Shown here one piece after another: positions 45,831 to 56,534 of a stretch of DNA of 64,000 bases; the stretch's first letter is position 1, and each line of letters starts with the position of its first letter. The stretch covers positions 63,092,251-63,156,250 of the forward strand of contig CM051463.1 in the NCBI GenBank assembly GCA_028095005.1. The letters run 5' to 3'. Under the pieces are notes generated by a model. It ran no database searches, was not told where the DNA came from, and saw nothing but the letters and a program-made list of their open reading frames with translations. The translations under genes and the position numbers were made by a program. This stretch comes from Rhynchospora pubera (Eukaryota > Streptophyta > Magnoliopsida > Poales > Cyperaceae).

Positions 45831-47329
45831 AAACTTTGCTTGTCCTCAAGCATCGCCCTAAGCTTAGATTCTTAGACTATACTTAAATCTAAATCAAGTC
45901 ATATCTCAAACCAAGAAATCAAAATAAAAATCAATTGCTTGTGCCAAAAATTTTCTCACACTTTCAACAAATGAGTCAAACAATAATTTTAAAAATAAAC
46001 CAAGTCAAGTGTTCACAACTTAATCAGTACAACTCTTGGGCCTAAGTGAAATCTTTTCCAAAGTTAAGAACTCTAGCCCCACTTTGATATTTCAAAAGAA
46101 ATCTCAATTTCAATCACCCGTTCCTTTTCATATTTCTCAAAAATTTGTAAAGGCCTTTATCAACTTCAGAAATTCTATAATGAACTTTTCTTAAAACAAT
46201 TTCAATTTTTCACCAAAATATATATATTTTTTTTGTGTGTGTGTGTGCAAGTCGAGCAGTGGGGCTTTACACCCTAGAGGATAATGCGGTATCATTGGCC
46301 TTAAGTTTGCTACTAGCACATGTCGCGCTAGGGAGGTTGGACGGGTGTTGCTCGACTATGGCCACGGTACACTTGGGCCATAATATTCAACAACTCCTTT
46401 ACCAATGCTTTCGCACCGGGTCCGGTAGAAATTAATTACAAGCTCCCCAATTATACCTCGAAACTTTGAGTTATAATTCCTGACAGCTTGTAATTAACCC
46501 AATACCCTCCAATTTGTGGTTAAGTTATTGGAGAAGGCCTCAGTGCGTCCTCGTTTTCACCGCTATTTAAATTAACTTCCCTTTTATTGTTGCTCGTTGG
46601 TGATTCGAGCGATTAAAAAGCAATTTCAACAAGACAAAGTTCATCTTTTAATTTTCAAAGTCGATAAATTTCTTTCAAAAGTTTGTCAAATACAAATCAG
46701 TTCACTCGGCAAAAACTTGTAAGAATTGACTAAGTTTGAAATAACAATTCTAAGCATCCATCATCAAATTCAAATCTCAAAGAAAATACTTCAGTTTGGG
46801 TCCATTGGTGCAAGATCAAGTATGATATCAAAACATTCTAGGGTCATTTGAGAAAATATTTGTTTGACTCAAAAACAAGTTCAAGCAGTGTGAGAGTTAT
46901 CATTTAAAATCCAAATCGAGAGGATAGGCAGAACCAACTTATTTCAAAGCCAAAATCATACTAAATTGTGCAAAATATAAGTTCTGGTCGAGTCGACCAA
47001 AGCTTTGTTCGAACCGAACGAAGAGTAGAACAGATCAAGTTTTTTTTTTATGAACTGGTCGGATCGACCAGGTATCCGTTCGAACCGACCAGAGAAGACA
47101 ATTATGCATAAATTCCAAATGAGAGATGTTCGATTCGACCAGTGCTTGTTCGACTTGACCAGAGAAGAGAAAAATTCGCGAAAAATTGCCCATTTTCACA
47201 GAAAAACATCCTTTTCATCCCACAAATCGATTTATCTCCTATATGCCCTCCCCCAAACTTATCAAATGCTTGTCCCAAGCATACTTTCACACAGAAATAG
47301 CAAATAGGAGAGAAATTGATGGTTACCTT
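45831..47329 (-). other. Gypsy 3' untranslated spacer
   Basis: Between ORF3 and the 3' LTR. Contains a short (GT)n tract near 46228-46246 and three motif pairs at 46984-47162. Antisense frames at 46235-46435 and 47050-47539 are not supported as genes. Confidence 0.6.
46984..47162 (-). repeat. Motif cluster downstream of ORF3: three pairs
   Basis: Pairs at 46984/47005 (21 bp), 47055/47076 (21 bp) and 47126/47146 (20 bp). The pairs recur every 71 bp. Units read CTGGTCGAGTCGACCAA, CTGGTCGGATCGACCAG, CCGTTCGAACCGACCAG and similar. Confidence 0.85.
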
Positions 47330-49041
47330 TTAGTAGGGAGGAGGGAGGCTCCTAGAGGAAGAGCCTTGGTTGAAACCACCATCATAGCTTGGGAAAACGC
47401 CAAAGAAATCGCCTTGCTGCTCCTGCTGCTGCTGCTCCCCTCCTTGGTTGCCCAGAGATGGATAGTAGCTTGGATCGGAATTTGCAGGGCGCCATTGTCC
47501 CTCAAAAGGTGGTGGCATGGGCTGTTGTGGCGGCTCTAGAACTTGTCCGCCAAGATATGGGTAAAACCCATAGTCGGAGTGAGCGGAGAAGGTTTGCCGT
47601 GGAGAAGAAGGAAGCGGTGATGCTTGGCTATGAACCGATTGGGCTCCCGGGCTCATGATCGGATCTTCATCATCACGTGGCCAATACCCTCGTTGCAAAT
47701 AGAAGCGACTCTCAAATGCCATGTCATAGGCCATGCTAACCTTCCTATTCAAACGATCAAGCTTCTTGGTGCAATCGCCATGCCCTTGCGCATCTCATCC
47801 CGTGTGTCCAAGTGAAGTTGGGTGAGGTTGTCCACCATTTGGATGAGATTGTTGGCCCATTGTGGTTGTGGCTCACTCCCTTGAGGAAAGGGTACATGTG
47901 GTGGCGAGTTAGGCCTTGTTGATGGCCCCGCTTCATCGGTTTCCATGGGGATGATCCTAGGGATTGGGTGTTGCAATTCCTCCGCTGTCCTAGGAGTCAC
48001 ATAATCATGAGGAATTAGCCAAGAGAGAGAGTTAGAGAGATCTACCCGGTGAGGATATGGAAGAAAGAAGTTACTCCCCTTGTCACGCACCCACAAATAT
48101 CGCTCGGATATGTCCCGGCTCTCGCGGAAAATTTGCAAGAAGCGAGCGGCTCGGAACCTATCATCATCATAGACCATGTAGCCGGTGCAAAAGGTTTGCT
48201 CGGGTAAAGGTAGGCCCATGCGCTTGGCTAGGATTGTAACAAAGGAGCCCATAGTGATTTTGCCCCTAGCGTTTTCCATATCCCTTTGATAAATCCAATG
48301 TTTCACCATTAACTTGATCCAATCCAATTTAGGGGGTTCGGGTTGAAGTACGTGCCATAGGATGCCAATCTCCTTGTCATTGGTGATATTCACCGTCTCC
48401 CCGCGTGCAAAAATTGTAGAGGCAATGGCACGAAGAACGATTCGAAGGGTAGGGTGCTGCACATGCCTAGATTGAAGCCTACCCCCAGTTGTGCCTGTGA
48501 GCCTTTCCCATACTTGCCTCCCGAAGACTTCATCATTAGGGTCCCTTGTCCAAGTAGTCTCCTCCACCTCCCCTCTTTCTAACTTAAAAACCACGGACAA
48601 GTCATCAAGCCATGCCTTATGAGTGTTATTTCCAAGCCGGAACCAAATGTAATCCCGGCCATCTTGTTCCATGAGTCGAAGAGAAGAGAGAAACTCTTGG
48701 GTGTAGACTTGATATGCCTTCTCTCGGAATTCCCAAAAGGCGGGGGTAATACCGGCATTGCTCGTGATCTCCAAAAATTGCTCCGCTACCCCAAAGGTTT
48801 CTAGTGTCTCCATATCCATGAACCTCGTGTGCTCAAAGACTCTATCCCTCATCCTTAGATAGTTCTCAAACATATAGTTCCAAGGCATTTCAAAGTTGGC
48901 ATCCCTTTCAAACGGTGCTGCCGCGGGGTTACGGACCAAGTCCGGATCCATCTCAGGCCCAATAGGGTGCTGCTGGGGTTGAGAAGAAGAAGCAGCGGCT
49001 GCGAGGCATGCACTGGCACGGGTCCTTGGTTTGGGTGCCAT
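47330..49041 (-). pseudogene. Athila ORF3 (ATHILA ORF-1/env-like), frameshifted
   Basis: The likely start is the ATG at 49041 (MAPKPRTRASACLAAAASSS). About 430 codons follow, with the conserved Athila ORF-1 region: FENYLRMRDRVFEH, WFRLGNNTHKAWL, ARGETVNITNDKEIGILWH and a GKITMGSFVTILAKRMGLPL block. This domain is specific to Athila-type elements and lies where an env-like gene sits; its function is unknown. The frame closes at 47749. The reading then continues in the -1 frame for about 140 codons (to 47330) with glutamine/proline-rich sequence, so a single-base loss just before 47752 probably broke a longer ORF. No convincing membrane span is visible. Confidence 0.8.
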
Positions 49042-49083
49042 GGGTAAGGGACAAGAGGTGAGGTGATTGCAGGGTTTGGTGCT

Positions 49084-49194
49084 CTGGTCGAACCGAACAG
49101 AGGGCTGTTCGAACCGAACAGGGTGGTTTGACAGAGGTTTTGGCAAGGCTGGTGTTCTGGTCGGACCGACCAAGTAACTGTTCGATCTGACCAG
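49084..49194 (-). repeat. Motif cluster just upstream of ORF3: two pairs
   Basis: Pairs at 49084/49105 and 49157/49178, both 21 bp, with 73 bp from pair to pair. They lie 43-153 bp 5' of the ORF3 ATG, a leader or internal-promoter position. Confidence 0.85.
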
Positions 49195-50670
49195 AGGAGA
49201 GAAAAGGCAGGTTCTGACAAGTACTGGCACGGGTCGACCCGTTTCACTGGTACACCTCAAAATTCGCTGGTACAAACTTACAAAATCCTCAAACAAACCA
49301 ATACAAGGCACAATTGAACAAAAGAGAAGGGAATAGAAGTAACTGGACCTTTGTAAACCTCAATTTCACGAACTAGCGGTGGTTTGAAATGGGGCAGCGG
49401 CAATAGGGGGTTCCCGGCACTCCTTGGGTCTTTGTGATGCAAGAGAAATGTACTAGGAGTGCTTAAGAAGAGAGAAGATGGCTAGGGAGACCTTACTTAT
49501 GCCAAACGATGTCGGGTCGAAGCCGTGGCGAATTCTATCGATCAAACTTCAATATGAGGCCTCCAATCACACCCTAGAACATAGGCGAGACCCCCAGAGT
49601 GCTTCCAGTTAAGAGGGAGTGTGAGAAAATTGAGATCTCCCGAAACCTCGCTAAACGTGCCTCGAAAAACCCGTCGCAATGGATCTTCAATAGCAAAAAC
49701 TAAGGCCAGTAGTGAGAAGAGAGTAGAGAGGAGAGCAATTTGGGCTTTAGATCTCTTAAAATGGTGGAGGATTGAGGAAGTTGAGAATTTGGGAGGGTTG
49801 GTTCGGTTTGGAGAAGAAGAGAACGAGAGAGAGAGAGGAAAAATGGGTCGAGTGGGAGAGGGAGGAAGAAAGGGGGCGGTTTTGAATATTTAATGGGTTT
49901 AACGGGTTTGGGTCGGGTTTAATGGGCAAAGGGTCCATTGTAACGGCTAATTGCGCCTCAGGGGGCGTCTCCCACGTACTTGAATGGAGGCGTCCCTTCA
50001 GGCAATGATAAAGGCGCCCCTTCAGAAAATGGAGGCGTCCATTGAAGCATAATGGGCCCTGCATAAACAGAACCAAACAATCAGCCCAAAAACCAATTAA
50101 ATAGGCCCAATTTTATGCTCTGGTCGATCCGACCAGGCCACTGGTCGATCCGAACGGCGACCCAATGTGGCTCTCCTTGCACCGCTCCGTTCAGTCGATT
50201 CGACTACCCTCATGTTCGCTTCGAACAGACTTCATTCCTGCTTAGGTTCCTCCCCAGCTTCTGTTCGACTCGACCAGCGGTTTGTTCGACTCGACCATGA
50301 AGTGATTTTCACTGATTTTCATCACTTCATCATGCTATTGTACTTCCTTATTCTCTCGCTTTATCCAGGACGGCAGTGCTCCATTGCTTGAGGTGTTGTG
50401 CAGTCCATATGAGGTCGATCGGGGTTAGTTGGCTCACGTAACCCAAGGTGCTCTAGCATGGAATGCAACTTCTTTCGTTTGTTCCTCAAAATTTCCCTAC
50501 AAACAAACAAACACAAACATCAAATTCTATTTTTGTTATTTTCTATTTTTTCTTTTTTTTTTGTGATTTTTTATTCTTTTTAATTAAAATAAAAGAGAGA
50601 AGAGTTGAGAAATCCTTGGGTTGCCTCCCAAGAAGCGCTTGTTTTCGGTCCCTAGCTTGACCATGCAATT
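49195..50670 (-). other. Gypsy spacer between integrase and ORF3
   Basis: Non-coding in the sense direction. Near 49975-50045 GGAGGCGTCC / GGCGCCCCTTCAG-type short repeats recur. Three motif pairs lie at 50120-50298. The plus-strand frame at 49621-49893 has no domain. This region may hold splice or promoter signals for ORF3. Confidence 0.55.
50120..50298 (-). repeat. Motif cluster in spacer: three pairs
   Basis: Pairs at 50120/50141, 50191/50212 and 50261/50282, all 21 bp, at a 70-71 bp pair period. Includes the nearly self-complementary CTGGTCGATCCGACCAG. Confidence 0.88.
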
Positions 50671-53600
50671 CTAGCTTGCGCGTGGAATTGGCTCGCGTAG
50701 CTTGATGGCTTGAATCTCTTCTTGCACCTCACTGGCGATATAATGCTTCAAGCGTTGACCGTTAACCTTGAATGGCTCCGAGTCTTTGTCGCAAATGTCA
50801 ATGGCACCAAAGGGGTAAACCTTGACGACTCGGAAAGGGCCCGACCATCTTGACTTTAACTTGCCCGGAAAAAGCTTGAGCCTTGAGTTGAACAGTAGCA
50901 CCGAATCCCCTTCCTTGAATTCTCTCCTTGAGATCCTCCTATCATGCACAAATTTCGTCTTCTCCTTGTACAATTTGGCACTTTCATATGAGTTTAGGCG
51001 TATCTCATCCAACTCATGTAAGTCAAGTATGCGCTTTTCACCCGCCTTGAGGAGATCCATGTTGATTGCTCGGGTTGCCCAATATGCCTTGTGCTCTATT
51101 TCAACCGGGAGATGACACGGCTTCCCATAGATAAGCTTGAAAGGACTCATGCCAATGGGAGTCTTAAAGGCGGTGCGATAGGCCCACAATGCATCATCAA
51201 GCTTGTTTGCCCAATCTTTACGGGTTCGAGCGACCGTCTTCTCCAAAATACTCTTGATCTCCCTATTAGACACTTCTACTTGACCACTTGTTTGAGGATG
51301 ATAAGGGGTTGCTACCTTATGAAGCACTCCATGCTTTTTCAAGAGGTTATCAAAGTTCCGGTTGATGAAGTGTTTTCCACCATCGCTAATTACCGATCTA
51401 GGCACCCCAAATCGTGGGAAAATCACCTTAGAAAAGAGTCTAATCACTGAGTTGGAATCCGCGGACTTGCATGGAATTGCTTCTACCCATTTAGAGACAT
51501 AGTCGACGGCAACCAAGATATATTCATAACCATGGGAACTAGGGAACGGTCCCATAAAATCAACTCCCCATACATCAAAAATTTCAACCTCAAGAATCGG
51601 GTTAAGGGCCATCTCATTCCTCTTTGAAATATTGCCCGTTCTTTGACATTGATCACATGTCATAACAAAAGATCGTGCATCCTTAAAGAGAGAGGGCCAA
51701 TAAAAGCCGGATTGGAGTACCTTGGCGGCTGTTTTGGAGAATGAGGCATGCCCACCATAGGCCGATGAGTGACAACTCGCTAGGATCGCCTTAACTTCAT
51801 CGTATGGGACACATCTCCTATAAATGTCATCGATCCCGAGCTTAAAAAGGTACGGCTCATCCCAAAAGTAGTACTTGGCATCCGTCTTGAGCTTCTTCTT
51901 CTCTTGCCAACTCATTTCAGGAGGTAGGGCACCACTTGCAAGGTAGTTGGCTAGGTCAGCGTACCATGGGTGCTGATTCTGTGCCAACTTTCTGATCATT
52001 CGAGGCTCTGGTCGACTCGAACCAGCATCTGGTCGGTTCGACCAATGCTCCATGGACAGCATTTCGTGGGCCAGGTCAAGCCAGAACTGGTCCTGCTCAG
52101 CTGGTCGGATCGACCAAGGTGGTGTTCGGTCCGAACAGGCATCGATTTTCATCAATTTCTCATGCGGGAAGGAGTCATCAATGGGGAGTTTAGCATCTTG
52201 ACCTTCCTCCCAGTGCAACCTTGACAAATGGTCTGCAACGGAGTTCTCTGTGCCCTTTTTATCTCTAATCTCAAGGTCAAATTCTTGAAGGAGAAGCACC
52301 CATCGTATGAGACGCGGCTTGGCATCTTTCTTACTCAAAAGGTATCTAATGGCTGCATGATCGGTGTAGACAATCACCTTAGATCCCACTAAGTAAGGTC
52401 GGAATTTGTCTAGAGCAAAAACAATTGCAAGGAGTTCCTTCTCGGTGGTTGTGTAATTTGCTTGAGCCGGGTCTAACACCTTGCTTGCATAGTAGATGGC
52501 GACCGGCTTCTTGTCCTTCTTTTGCCCAAGCACCGCTCCAATCGCGAAGTCGCTCGCATCACACATGAGCTCAAACGGTTGGGACCAATCGGGCGGTTGC
52601 AAGATTGGGGCAGAGACAAGGGCTTGCTTCAACCTGTGAAACGCATTCAAACAATCCTCATCAATAATAAAATCATTGTCTTTAACGAGAAGATTACTTA
52701 ATGGTTTGGCAATTTTAGAAAAATCTTTAATGAATCGGCGGTAGAATCCGGCATGGCCTAGGAAGCTTCGCACGTCCTTGACATTCTTTGGCACTCCAAG
52801 CTTCTCAATCACCTCGATTTTCGCCTTGTCAACTTCGATCCCTTGAGATGTCACCACATGCCCTAGTACCACACCTTTTTGCACCATAAAATGACATTTC
52901 TCCCAATTCAAAACTAGATTAACCTCCTCGCATCTCTGCAAAACTTTAGATAGGTTAGCAAGACAAGAATCAAAACTAGTACCATACACAGAGAAATCGT
53001 CCATAAACACTTCCATTTCTTTTTCAATAAAATCAGAGAAAATTGCCATCATAGCACGTTGGAAGGTTGCGGGTGCATTACAAAGACCAAAAGGCATTCT
53101 TTTGTAGGCATAGGTACCATATGGGCAAGTGAAAGTGGTCTTTTCTTGGTCATTTGGATGGATTGGTATTTGAAAGAAACCCGAATAACCGTCTAAATAA
53201 CAAAAGTACGAGTGATTAGCTAATCTTTCAAGCATTTGGTCAACAAAAGGAAGGGGAAAATGGTCCTTGCGAGTCGCCGCATTGAGCTTGCGGTAATCGA
53301 TGCACATCCTCCATCCGGTTGCTACGCGGGTTTGAATCATCTCGCCTTTATCATTCTTGACCACCGTTGTGCCTCCTTTCTTTGGGACTACATGGACCGG
53401 GCTCACCCACTTGCTATCGGAGATTGCATAGATGATACCCGCATCGAGGAGCTTGAGAATCTCCTTCTTGACCACCTCCTTGAGGTTGGGATTGAGTCGC
53501 CTTTGTGCCTCTCGAGTCGGCTTATGATCATCTTCCATGAGAATTCGATGTGTGCAAAACGAGGGGTCAATGCCCTTCAAGTCCTCAATCGAATAGCCAA

Positions 53601-54066
53601 TTGCACCTCTATAGGCTCTTAGCTCCACTAAAAGCTTCTCCGTTTGGCCTGCATCTAGCTCTGAATTAACAATAACTGGGTATGTTTGACTTGGGCCAAG
53701 AAATTCGTACCTTAATGATGCGGGAAGAGGTTTTAACTCGACTGCTGGAGGCTCTGGTCGACTCGGACAGGTGCTGGTCGGATCGAACAGGTCGCCGGAT
53801 TGGGATTCCATGGCTGGTCGAGGCTCTGGTCGACTCGAACAGGAGTCTGTTCGGATCGAACAGGTGGTCGAACAGGCCCTGTTGAGAGTAGCGTTGCCCT
53901 CTTCCTCGACTTCAATAGTCTCTTCGACCCCTATTGCCTCTTGCATGTCACATAGGAAGGCTTGGTAAGTTTCTAGAGCTATTTGGTACTGGTCCTCAAG
54001 AGACTCTTCAATTTCGGGCATCTCTTGGATCATGAAACAAGTTTTCGCGGGGTCGGGGCATTTCAT
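50671..54066 (-). CDS. Athila-type gypsy Pol: RT, RNase H, integrase
   Basis: The 1131-residue frame holds reverse transcriptase (WVSPVHVVPKKGG, RMPFGLCNAPATFQ, active site FMDD near residue 357). RNase H follows (ELMCDASDFAIGAVLG; TDHAAIRYL). Integrase has an HHCC zinc domain (~745-800), DFMGPF, SDGGKHF and the catalytic E in QVEVSNREIK. RT before integrase defines gypsy; sequence style and ORF3 place it in Athila. Two interdomain linkers contain the phased motif pairs. The listed start is the first ATG, but Pol is probably made as part of Gag-Pol: coding sequence extends upstream in this frame to the 10-base G run that separates it from protease. No internal stop is seen. Confidence 0.93.
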   Translation of the reverse strand: MKCPDPAKTCFMIQEMPEIEESLEDQYQIALETYQAFLCDMQEAIGVEETIEVEEEGNATLNRACSTTCSIRTDSCSSRPEPRPAMESQSGDLFDPTSTCPSRPEPPAVELKPLPASLRYEFLGPSQTYPVIVNSELDAGQTEKLLVELRAYRGAIGYSIEDLKGIDPSFCTHRILMEDDHKPTREAQRRLNPNLKEVVKKEILKLLDAGIIYAISDSKWVSPVHVVPKKGGTTVVKNDKGEMIQTRVATGWRMCIDYRKLNAATRKDHFPLPFVDQMLERLANHSYFCYLDGYSGFFQIPIHPNDQEKTTFTCPYGTYAYKRMPFGLCNAPATFQRAMMAIFSDFIEKEMEVFMDDFSVYGTSFDSCLANLSKVLQRCEEVNLVLNWEKCHFMVQKGVVLGHVVTSQGIEVDKAKIEVIEKLGVPKNVKDVRSFLGHAGFYRRFIKDFSKIAKPLSNLLVKDNDFIIDEDCLNAFHRLKQALVSAPILQPPDWSQPFELMCDASDFAIGAVLGQKKDKKPVAIYYASKVLDPAQANYTTTEKELLAIVFALDKFRPYLVGSKVIVYTDHAAIRYLLSKKDAKPRLIRWVLLLQEFDLEIRDKKGTENSVADHLSRLHWEEGQDAKLPIDDSFPHEKLMKIDACSDRTPPWSIRPAEQDQFWLDLAHEMLSMEHWSNRPDAGSSRPEPRMIRKLAQNQHPWYADLANYLASGALPPEMSWQEKKKLKTDAKYYFWDEPYLFKLGIDDIYRRCVPYDEVKAILASCHSSAYGGHASFSKTAAKVLQSGFYWPSLFKDARSFVMTCDQCQRTGNISKRNEMALNPILEVEIFDVWGVDFMGPFPSSHGYEYILVAVDYVSKWVEAIPCKSADSNSVIRLFSKVIFPRFGVPRSVISDGGKHFINRNFDNLLKKHGVLHKVATPYHPQTSGQVEVSNREIKSILEKTVARTRKDWANKLDDALWAYRTAFKTPIGMSPFKLIYGKPCHLPVEIEHKAYWATRAINMDLLKAGEKRILDLHELDEIRLNSYESAKLYKEKTKFVHDRRISRREFKEGDSVLLFNSRLKLFPGKLKSRWSGPFRVVKVYPFGAIDICDKDSEPFKVNGQRLKHYIASEVQEEIQAIKLREPIPRAS
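52008..52138 (-). repeat. Motif cluster in RNase H-integrase linker: two pairs
   Basis: Pairs at 52008/52029 and 52101/52122, both 21 bp. They encode Ser/Arg/Pro-rich linker (WSIRP, WSNRPDAGSSRPEP) between RNase H and the integrase zinc domain. Confidence 0.88.
53754..53863 (-). repeat. Motif cluster in protease-RT linker: two pairs
   Basis: Pairs at 53754/53774 (20 bp) and 53826/53847 (21 bp), 72 bp from pair to pair, plus an extra half-site (GGTCGAACAG). Encoded as CSIRTDSCSSRPEP and DPTSTCPSRPEP. Confidence 0.88.
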
Positions 54067-54074
54067 GGCATGAT

Positions 54075-56504
54075 CTATTGAAAATAGGAGGCGCTCCCCC
54101 CCCCCACTCTGACCAAAATTGTCCCTTCCAGGGCATCCATCATTACACCGGCTGTTCTAAGAAAGGGCCGACCCAAGATTATTGGTACTTCTTTATCAAC
54201 CTCCATTTCCATGACCACAAAATCGCCGGGCACTAGGAATTTTCCAACTTGCACAGGGACATCCTTTAAAACGCCCAAAGGCAGCCGAGTTGTGGAATCG
54301 GCGAGCTTAAGGGTCATGCTCGTGGGTGTAAGCTCTCCAATTCCAATCGTTTCAAATACCGACTTAGGCATGAGGCTTATGCTTGCTCCCATATCACACA
54401 AGGCTTGCATAATAGTGGCTTTTCCAATAGTGCAAGGAAGGACAAACCTACCTGGATCCTCAAGCTTGGGTGGCATGCGGTTCTTCAAAGCCTCACTGCT
54501 CTTGTATGTCAATGCCACCGTTTTCAGCTCCTCCATGGACCTTTTGCCCGTGCAAAGCTCTTTCAAGAATTTGGCATAAATGGGCACGTGGGCAATTGCG
54601 TCGGTGAAAGGAATTGTAATTTGCATTTGCTTGAGTATCTCCCAAAAGATTCTAAACTGAGCGTCTTCTTTGGATTTTACCAAGCGCTGAGGGAAAGGTA
54701 CCGGAGGTTGGTAAGCAGGCACTGGTGGTTCAGCGCTGCTTTTATCCTTAGGTTGTGCCTTTTTAGCCTCCTGGTCGGACCGAACGGTGGTCTGGTCGAC
54801 CCGAACAGGCTCCTGGACTTCCACATGGCCTTGTGCAGCTTGGTCAGGCTCTACCATGGGCTGGTCGGATCGAACAGGGGGCTGGTCGATCTGACCAGAG
54901 AGCTGGTGTTGCTCGTCAGCCGGCATAGGAGGGTCTTGATACTCTCGTCCGCTCCTTAAGACGTGCATGGCTTTGATTTCAGCTTTTGGGTTTACTAGAG
55001 GCTGCCCTGGAAGCTTCCCTTGAGGTCTAGAAAATTGTTGCTCCATCATTCGCTCCAGGCGCTGCAAGGAAGCGGCATTACCCTTTAACTCATTTGTGGT
55101 TGCCTTGAGCTCATCCAGCCCCTCGGCCATCATCAGGTTGAATTTGCCTTGCTGATGCATGAACTCTTGGACAACCGGAGGAACCCCGTCTGTATTATAG
55201 ACTGATTTCCTAGAAAACGGTCCATTAGAGTTGTTAGGTTGCTGATCTCGCCTAGGGGGCTGCTGATTCTGTCCCTTGTAATTGTACTTGGGTTGGTAGG
55301 GCCGGTCAAGAGTGGATTTTTGCATTGTATTTTTCAGATTTGGGTCATTCATGTGCTCCCAATTTCTTTGCTCACCCTCATCCAGTGAATAGCTCCGGTT
55401 GAAAATATGCCGCGGGTAATAGGAGGGTTCGCTATTCAGAGAATTCACTTGAGCCATGTCCTCATTGATTTTAGCAAGGGGGCAATCGGGAGATTTATGC
55501 CCTTCTTCGCCACAAGCACCACATTCATTTGAATAGAGATGAGACCCTTGGGCGGATTGATAAGATGCTAGCTTGGCTTCCAATTCAGCAATCTTCTCAT
55601 CTCTAGTAGTGATCTCATGCACTTGGTGCTTCGCATGGCCGGAGCGGCGGGGGCTGGGGATTGGATACCACGTATAGTTCCGTGCGCAATGATCGAGTAG
55701 GTCTCGCCCTTGAGTTGCATCAAGCCGCTTGAATGCCCCACCTGAAAGTGAATCAATATTAATTTTTATATTGTCATATAGACCGCTATAAAAGTTTTTA
55801 ATCAAAAACCAGTCTTGAATGCCATGGTGTGGGCATGAGTTTTCAAGATCCCTAAATCGCTCCCAAGCATCCCTCATTGTTTCATCATCTTTTTGGGCAA
55901 AGTTGTTCAATTCTCTCCTAATTGTATCAGACCTATCAGTTGAGAAATATCTTTCTAGAAAAACTTGTGCCATTTGATCCCAAGACCGAATTGAACCCTT
56001 TTTCAAAGTCTTATACCATTTGCGGGCACTATCTTTAAGGGTGAAATGAAACAGTAACAGCCTAATTGCTTGTTGAGAAACCCCATTAATTTTAATTAAA
56101 CGTGTGCAATCAATGAAATTTTGTAAATGAGCATGAGGGTCCTCTTTGTCATCTCCGTAGAACGGAGTCTGTTGGACTAGTGAGACATGATTTGGAGAGA
56201 TTAGCATGTTGTTGGCCGCGATGCCCGGAATCAACACGGGTCCGCCCACATCTTTGGCATTCGGGGCTCCGTATTCTCCAAGTGTCCTTTCACGGCCTTG
56301 GCCATCTTCATCATCAGAGTTTTGGACGCTAGCCTCGTCCTCTTGGGTCCAGCGGCGACGCTCGTCTTCTAATTCCCTTCGTTGTCCTGTGAGAGCGTCC
56401 CGCTCTGCTGCTAGTTGAGCCTCTCTTTGCTCGAGTTGGAGACGGAGGTTCTCCAGTTCTTGTGTGCGCTGGGCAATGGCCTCGGGAGTGAGTTGGTCGG
56501 CCAT
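54075..56504 (-). CDS. Athila-type Gag plus aspartic protease
   Basis: 809 residues. The N-terminus is a charged coiled coil (MADQLTPEAIAQRTQELENL onward, ~1-60). A retrotransposon Gag domain lies at ~125-245 (DSARKWYKTLKKGSI, WDQMAQVFLERYF). A CX2CX4HX4C knuckle (CGACGEEGHKSPDC) lies near 323-336. A long disordered linker with two motif pairs follows, then an aspartic protease with CDMGASISLMP near 700 and IILGRPFLRTAG. The frame ends a few codons after a run of ten G (plus-strand C 54096-54105), and Pol continues in the -1 frame. Either the run slipped and broke a former single ORF, a programmed -1 shift occurs there, or the run length is a sequencing error. Confidence 0.9.
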   Translation of the reverse strand: MADQLTPEAIAQRTQELENLRLQLEQREAQLAAERDALTGQRRELEDERRRWTQEDEASVQNSDDEDGQGRERTLGEYGAPNAKDVGGPVLIPGIAANNMLISPNHVSLVQQTPFYGDDKEDPHAHLQNFIDCTRLIKINGVSQQAIRLLLFHFTLKDSARKWYKTLKKGSIRSWDQMAQVFLERYFSTDRSDTIRRELNNFAQKDDETMRDAWERFRDLENSCPHHGIQDWFLIKNFYSGLYDNIKINIDSLSGGAFKRLDATQGRDLLDHCARNYTWYPIPSPRRSGHAKHQVHEITTRDEKIAELEAKLASYQSAQGSHLYSNECGACGEEGHKSPDCPLAKINEDMAQVNSLNSEPSYYPRHIFNRSYSLDEGEQRNWEHMNDPNLKNTMQKSTLDRPYQPKYNYKGQNQQPPRRDQQPNNSNGPFSRKSVYNTDGVPPVVQEFMHQQGKFNLMMAEGLDELKATTNELKGNAASLQRLERMMEQQFSRPQGKLPGQPLVNPKAEIKAMHVLRSGREYQDPPMPADEQHQLSGQIDQPPVRSDQPMVEPDQAAQGHVEVQEPVRVDQTTVRSDQEAKKAQPKDKSSAEPPVPAYQPPVPFPQRLVKSKEDAQFRIFWEILKQMQITIPFTDAIAHVPIYAKFLKELCTGKRSMEELKTVALTYKSSEALKNRMPPKLEDPGRFVLPCTIGKATIMQALCDMGASISLMPKSVFETIGIGELTPTSMTLKLADSTTRLPLGVLKDVPVQVGKFLVPGDFVVMEMEVDKEVPIILGRPFLRTAGVMMDALEGTILVRVGGGSASYFQ
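54096..54105 (-). other. Ten-G homopolymer at the protease-Pol frame change
   Basis: Ten consecutive C on the plus strand (G in sense). Frames before and after it differ by -1. The sequence upstream of the Pol ATG is open in the Pol frame back to this run. Confidence 0.85.
54771..54898 (-). repeat. Motif cluster in Gag-protease linker: two pairs
   Basis: Pairs at 54771/54792 and 54861/54882, both 21 bp. Encoded as PVRVDQTTVRSDQ and QIDQPPVRSDQP. This is a different codon phase from the pairs at 53754-53863, so the DNA motif rather than a peptide is shared. Confidence 0.88.
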
Positions 56505-56534
56505 CGCCGTGTCTTCTTCTCTCTGCTCGGGGTG

